Origin: an uncultured Verrucomicrobiota bacterium
GTDB lineage: Bacteria > Verrucomicrobiota > Verrucomicrobiia > Chthoniobacterales > SZAS-18
Direction of reading: 5' to 3'
Assembly: GCA_937873255.1 (NCBI GenBank)
Contig: CALMVM010000500.1
Location: forward strand, 1 to 9,243
Length of the DNA: 9,243 nt
Shown here piece after piece: positions 6,015 through 9,243 of the stretch (within the stretch, counting starts at the first letter, position 1; each line of letters begins with the position of its first letter). The translations under genes were made by a program, and so were the position numbers. The notes below the pieces were generated by a model. That model saw only the letters and a program-made list of their open reading frames with translations. It ran no database searches and was not told the origin of the DNA.

Positions 6015-8510
6015 TCAGCGTCCCTGCGAAACCCGCTCCAACAACTCGGGCCCGCTCATGCGGAACGCGGCGTCGTGCGGGCAGGCCGCCACGCACTGCG
6101 GCTTCGGCGAATCGCGGTCGCCGTGGGCATCGCACAGGTCGCACGCGGCGGCCTTCAACCGGCCGGCCTTCAGAAGATTTCCGGGGCGGTCTGGGTCCGG
6201 CGACGCGATGACCTGACGCTGGTTGGGCATCATGAAGATGCTGCCGTAGGGGCAGTTCGACGCGCACAATCCACAGCCGATACAATGGTCCTCGATGACG
6301 ATCTGCTGGTGCTTGCCGCGATGGATTGAATCGACCGGGCAGCCGACCATGCAATGGGCGTCCGTGCACGACCGGCAGGAGGTCGCCACGAGGTAATGGC
6401 CGTAGCGCATCCCGTCGCGCATCAACCGCGAGATCTCCATGCCGTGCGTGGCGGTGCCGTGCTCCTCGATGCAGCCCCGCGTGCATTGGTCGCAACGCGT
6501 GCAGCGGTCGAGGTCGAGGACGAGGATGCTCTGCCCTTCGTAGAGCCCCTGCTCGATGTACGCGCGGCGCGTGTCGTCGCTGGAGGCGTTGTCACGCAGC
6601 CGCGCGAGCGACATGCCCACCAGACGCCGGCCCACCACGGGAAACTCGCGGATCATCCGCAGGAAATCCTCGCGCCCGAGCCGGGCCAGTTCCAGGTGTC
6701 CGAGCGCGGAACACGTCGCCGTGCGCACGCCGGTGGGGATCGCTGCCGAGAGTTCGCCGCTGGCTCCTTCGAGCGCCTGCCGGAACGCCGCGAAAACCTC
6801 GTCCGGCTTCTTGCCCATTTCCGAGGCTGTCAACCCCAGCAGCCCGATCTCGCCCACGATGGTCCCGGGGCCGCGCGAGAGCACCTTGGCCTCCGTCCCA
6901 TACTGGCGCTTGCCGATGCGGACGTGGCCGAGGCGCACGAAATAAAGCGCGTCCGCGACCTCGCCCTGGAGGAACAGCGATTGCCCCGGACTGACCCGTA
7001 CGAACGTGATGCGCGGCCGCAGGAATTCGAGGATTTTTTCGTGGACCTCGGGCGGCAGCGAGCGGAACAACTCGGAATCTTGCAGCGTCAGGGCCAACAC
7101 CCGTTCGCGGAAGTTGGCGTCGAAGCGTTGCCGCAGGCTCGGCACGCGCATGAGCCGGTCCAGGACGTTGCGCCGGATTTCCCAGACCTCGCCGCGCGTC
7201 ACGGCGGTCACGGTGGCGGTGCGCGGTGTGCTGGTGAGGCAGGCCATCTCGCCGACGATGATCGCCTCGGGGGTCTGCTGAAAGCGGGCGACGACCCGCG
7301 ATTTCGCGCGCGGCAGGAGCCCACCCAAAAAGGAATCAGGCGCTTCCGCCGGCGCCGTGACCGTGACCTCCAGCGTGCCGTTCTTGATGAGGAACGCCGT
7401 GTTGCCCGCATCGCCTTGTTCACAGACCACGTCGCCCTTGCGCAAGGTTCGGCGCACGACCAGTCCCTGTTGCCAGAGCAGGAATTTCGGCGAAACGCTC
7501 GTGAAGATCGGGTCGGAGAGCAGTTCGGCGGGTGCGAGGTAATTTTTCGAGCGGCCGGACGTGGACACTTTCACGCGCGCGCTCGGCTTGAACAGGATCG
7601 CGCTCGTCGGGCACGAGATCATGCACTCCCCGCACTGCACGCAACTGGAACGGCCCATCGGGTCGTTCAAATCGAAGCTGATGCCAGCGGTGACGCCCTT
7701 GCCCGTGCGGCCGATGACCTGATTCGCCCGCACGTCGTCGCAGCCGCGCACGCAGCGGTCGCAGAGGATGCACGCGCTGTGATCGACCTGGAACACCGGC
7801 GAGGAGATGTCCATGCCGCGCCGTCCGACGTTGGGCGCGGTCGCCGGCAGCCCCTTGGAAAACACGTCGAGCTTGAACCGCTCCGGCTTCGCGTCGTTGC
7901 GCTCGACGGCGCGGGCGAGTTCGTTGAACGGGGCGAACTCCATCGCCGGCGATCCCGGCGGCGCGGGCTTGAGGTGATCGGCCGCAAGCAACTCGGTGAG
8001 CACGCGCACGCTCCCGCGCACGCGCTCGCCGTCGGGGCCGGGGTCGTTCATCGTGAAGACTTCCATCCCGTCCTTGACCTGATGCTGGCAGGCGGGCAGG
8101 AGCTTGCGTTCCGCCGCGCGTTTGCCGCGCTTCTGGCCGTAGATTTGCACGACGCAAAGCCGGCAGACGGCCACCGGCTTCATGTGCTCCTGATGGCACA
8201 GGATGGGGATCGGGATTTTCGCCTCGTCGCCGGGCTGCTTGACGTAAAGCCTGACCGCCGCGTCGTAGATCGTAGTGTAGCGCGGCTTGGGCCGGCCGTC
8301 GAGGTCCTGCACGATGTTGCCGTCGGCGTCCTTCAAGGGCGCGGCCATCGGCACCGTCACGGATTGGCCGTCGATGGTCAGCGTGACGGTCTTGTTGAAG
8401 TCGGCCGCCGTCGGCGTGTCCAACCGCACGAGTTGCCCGTCGATGTCGCGTCCGAAGAGTCCTTCGTCGTCGTCGCGGATCAGCGGCCCTGCCACGAGTT
8501 CCTGGTTCAT
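6015..8510 (-). CDS. Multi-cluster Fe-S protein with two cyclic-nucleotide-binding domains
   Basis: An intact 831-residue electron-transfer protein, probably cytoplasmic (no signal peptide or membrane segment). Residues about 40-150 resemble the NuoG/HoxU N-terminus with [2Fe-2S] ligands C105, C116, C119 and C141. The His-Cys3 cluster that normally follows is absent: after ADH (177-179) no cysteine appears until 247. Two [4Fe-4S] motifs follow, CILCDRCVRGC (247-257) and CVQCGECMISCP (290-301). Residues about 341-455 form a CRP-type cyclic-nucleotide-binding domain with the phosphate cassette GEMACLTSTPRTATV (420-434). A second such domain (about 479-640) has GEIGLLG at 553-559 and RTATC at 596-600, split by about 36 extra residues. 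The C-terminus (660-831) is HybA/DmsB-like with cysteine sets at 670-680, 712-724, 743-753 and 790-810, potentially four [4Fe-4S] clusters. The ATG overlaps the NuoF-like stop (ATGA). It likely carries electrons between NADH and a hydrogenase or similar enzyme; the partner is not in view. Confidence 0.92.
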   Translation of the reverse strand: MNQELVAGPLIRDDDEGLFGRDIDGQLVRLDTPTAADFNKTVTLTIDGQSVTVPMAAPLKDADGNIVQDLDGRPKPRYTTIYDAAVRLYVKQPGDEAKIPIPILCHQEHMKPVAVCRLCVVQIYGQKRGKRAAERKLLPACQHQVKDGMEVFTMNDPGPDGERVRGSVRVLTELLAADHLKPAPPGSPAMEFAPFNELARAVERNDAKPERFKLDVFSKGLPATAPNVGRRGMDISSPVFQVDHSACILCDRCVRGCDDVRANQVIGRTGKGVTAGISFDLNDPMGRSSCVQCGECMISCPTSAILFKPSARVKVSTSGRSKNYLAPAELLSDPIFTSVSPKFLLWQQGLVVRRTLRKGDVVCEQGDAGNTAFLIKNGTLEVTVTAPAEAPDSFLGGLLPRAKSRVVARFQQTPEAIIVGEMACLTSTPRTATVTAVTRGEVWEIRRNVLDRLMRVPSLRQRFDANFRERVLALTLQDSELFRSLPPEVHEKILEFLRPRITFVRVSPGQSLFLQGEVADALYFVRLGHVRIGKRQYGTEAKVLSRGPGTIVGEIGLLGLTASEMGKKPDEVFAAFRQALEGASGELSAAIPTGVRTATCSALGHLELARLGREDFLRMIREFPVVGRRLVGMSLARLRDNASSDDTRRAYIEQGLYEGQSILVLDLDRCTRCDQCTRGCIEEHGTATHGMEISRLMRDGMRYGHYLVATSCRSCTDAHCMVGCPVDSIHRGKHQQIVIEDHCIGCGLCASNCPYGSIFMMPNQRQVIASPDPDRPGNLLKAGRLKAAACDLCDAHGDRDSPKPQCVAACPHDAAFRMSGPELLERVSQGR

Positions 8511-9243
8511 GATTTCGCTCCGTTTGCGGATGTTGCCGCGTGCCCGAGGTGCTTCGCCACGTCCTCGGGGAAAAACATCATCAGCGTGGACAGCGGCACG
8601 GGCACCGAGCGGCCGAGTCCGCAGATGGATGCCAGCCCGATGGTCGCGCCGAGTTCCTTGATGAGCGGCGCGAGTTCCTGTTCCCAGCGTTCAACGGAAA
8701 GGCCGTTCGCCAGGAGCGCCGCGCCGAGCGACGAGAGTTTTTGCGAACCGATCCGGCACGGCACGCACTTGCCGCACGATTCGTTGCGGAAAAATTCCAG
8801 CGATTGCACCGCCTCCGCTGCCATGTCGCGCGTCTCGTCGTACACGACCAGACCCGCGCCAAGCGCCGCCGTGGGGCTGAGCGCGCGGAACAGGTTGAGT
8901 TCCAGTTCGAGGTCGAGGATGTCGAGTTCGTTGGCGTCCGGTGCGAACCCCCGCCGCTTGGCGAGGGCCTGCCACGATTTGTTTTCGGTGTGTTTGCGCG
9001 GCAGGCCGCCGGGGGGACGCAGGATCGCCGGGAGGAACCCACCGGAGGGTCCGGACGGTGCGAAGGCTTTCAGTTTCCGGCCGGCGAGCATGCCCTGGCA
9101 ATAATCCTGACCCTCGATCAATTCGCGCAGGGTCATCCCCATCGGCACCTCGTAGACCCCCGGCCGGGTCACGTCGCCGGAGATCGAAAATAACCGGCGG
9201 CCCTTCCAGCCGTTGACGCCCATCTCCGCGTACGCGCCGCCGC
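8507..9243 (-). CDS. NuoF/HoxF-type NADH-binding subunit, C-terminal part (runs off right edge)
   Basis: The frame is open to the window edge and reads GGAYAEMGVNGWKGRRLFSI then SGDVTRPGVYEVPMG, typical of the 51-kDa (NuoF/HoxF) subunit that takes NADH electrons through FMN. Numbering from the Met at 9223, the [4Fe-4S] ligands are C150, C153 and C156 (ESCGKCVPCRIGSQKL) and C201 (SICGLGRSVPVP). APSGPSGGFLPA (54-66) and ALGAGLVVYDETRDM (120-134) are the usual intervening motifs, but about 35 extra residues, rich in Arg/Lys/Pro, lie between them at roughly 67-100. The NADH and FMN sites are beyond the edge. The protein ends at 8507 without the extra C-terminal ferredoxin domain seen in some HydB/HndC homologues. 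It is translationally coupled to the Fe-S/cNMP gene, which supplies a NuoG/HoxU-like partner. The alternative assignments are complex I proper, a bidirectional hydrogenase diaphorase or an NAD-linked formate dehydrogenase. Confidence 0.93.
   Translation of the reverse strand, partial: GGAYAEMGVNGWKGRRLFSISGDVTRPGVYEVPMGMTLRELIEGQDYCQGMLAGRKLKAFAPSGPSGGFLPAILRPPGGLPRKHTENKSWQALAKRRGFAPDANELDILDLELELNLFRALSPTAALGAGLVVYDETRDMAAEAVQSLEFFRNESCGKCVPCRIGSQKLSSLGAALLANGLSVERWEQELAPLIKELGATIGLASICGLGRSVPVPLSTLMMFFPEDVAKHLGHAATSANGAKS
8518..8521 (-). promoter_or_regulatory. Ribosome binding site fixing the Fe-S/cNMP protein start
   Basis: GGAG on the minus strand, seven bases upstream of the ATG at 8510, inside the end of the preceding gene. 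Together with the ATGA overlap it supports translational coupling and settles the start codon. Confidence 0.6.

Noticed and set aside
6354..9104. A 916-codon open frame on the plus strand
   Set aside because: It lies exactly antisense to the two redox genes, whose conserved cysteine motifs prove the minus strand is coding. Its translation is His/Arg/Ala-rich with no domain, as expected from a mirrored frame in GC-rich DNA.
1..9243. CRISPR array, tRNA, rRNA or insertion-sequence boundaries
   Set aside because: I found no regularly spaced repeats, no tRNA-like cloverleaf and no transposase; the joins between relics lack visible inverted repeats.

Overview
The window is GC-rich DNA that looks like a Verrucomicrobium, probably of the Opitutales/Opitutaceae. 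The reasons are the style of the LacI-family regulator, a GH16 enzyme with an N-terminal accessory region, a DUF2264 fragment, secreted parallel beta-helix proteins and long GC-rich terminator hairpins. This assignment is inference from gene style, not from a marker gene. Two sharply different kinds of DNA sit side by side: intact genes at both ends, and about 4.7 kb of eroded gene fragments between them.

Left part (1-1300): a probable minus-strand gene start runs off the left edge (1-83). It is followed by about 425 bases with no recognisable gene, then an intact OmpR/PhoB-type response regulator (509-1255, +) with no histidine kinase beside it. A small hairpin at 1266-1283 lies between the regulator and a convergent minus-strand reading frame with a signal peptide (1296-1721).

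Middle (about 1900-5970): a gene graveyard. In order it holds the C-terminus of a beta-helix-like protein (+), a strong terminator-like hairpin, the C-terminal third of a histidinol-dehydrogenase-family enzyme with at least two single-base frameshifts and an internal deletion (+), the N-terminus of a short-chain dehydrogenase with one frameshift (+), the C-terminal part of a DUF2264 protein (+), a LacI-family repressor with a 2-bp slippage frameshift and a lost C-terminus (-), a GH16 glycoside hydrolase with a frameshift, an amber codon replacing a conserved Trp and a changed active-site motif (-), and the signal-peptide end of another secreted protein (-). Together they read as remains of a polysaccharide or sugar-acid utilisation locus controlled by a LacI repressor. 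The intact genes on both sides argue against sequencing error as the general cause.

Right part (6015-9243, all minus strand): two translationally coupled, intact redox genes. The upstream one (partial at the right edge) is the C-terminal part of a NuoF/HoxF-type NADH-dehydrogenase subunit with its [4Fe-4S] site. The downstream one encodes an unusual 831-residue protein. It has a NuoG/HoxU-like [2Fe-2S] plus two [4Fe-4S] module, then two CRP-type cyclic-nucleotide-binding domains, then a four-cluster HybA/DmsB-like ferredoxin module. The pair looks like an NADH-linked electron-transfer unit, perhaps of a hydrogenase or dehydrogenase complex, with a built-in nucleotide sensor. No catalytic partner subunit is in the window. 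This protein is the most interesting object here.
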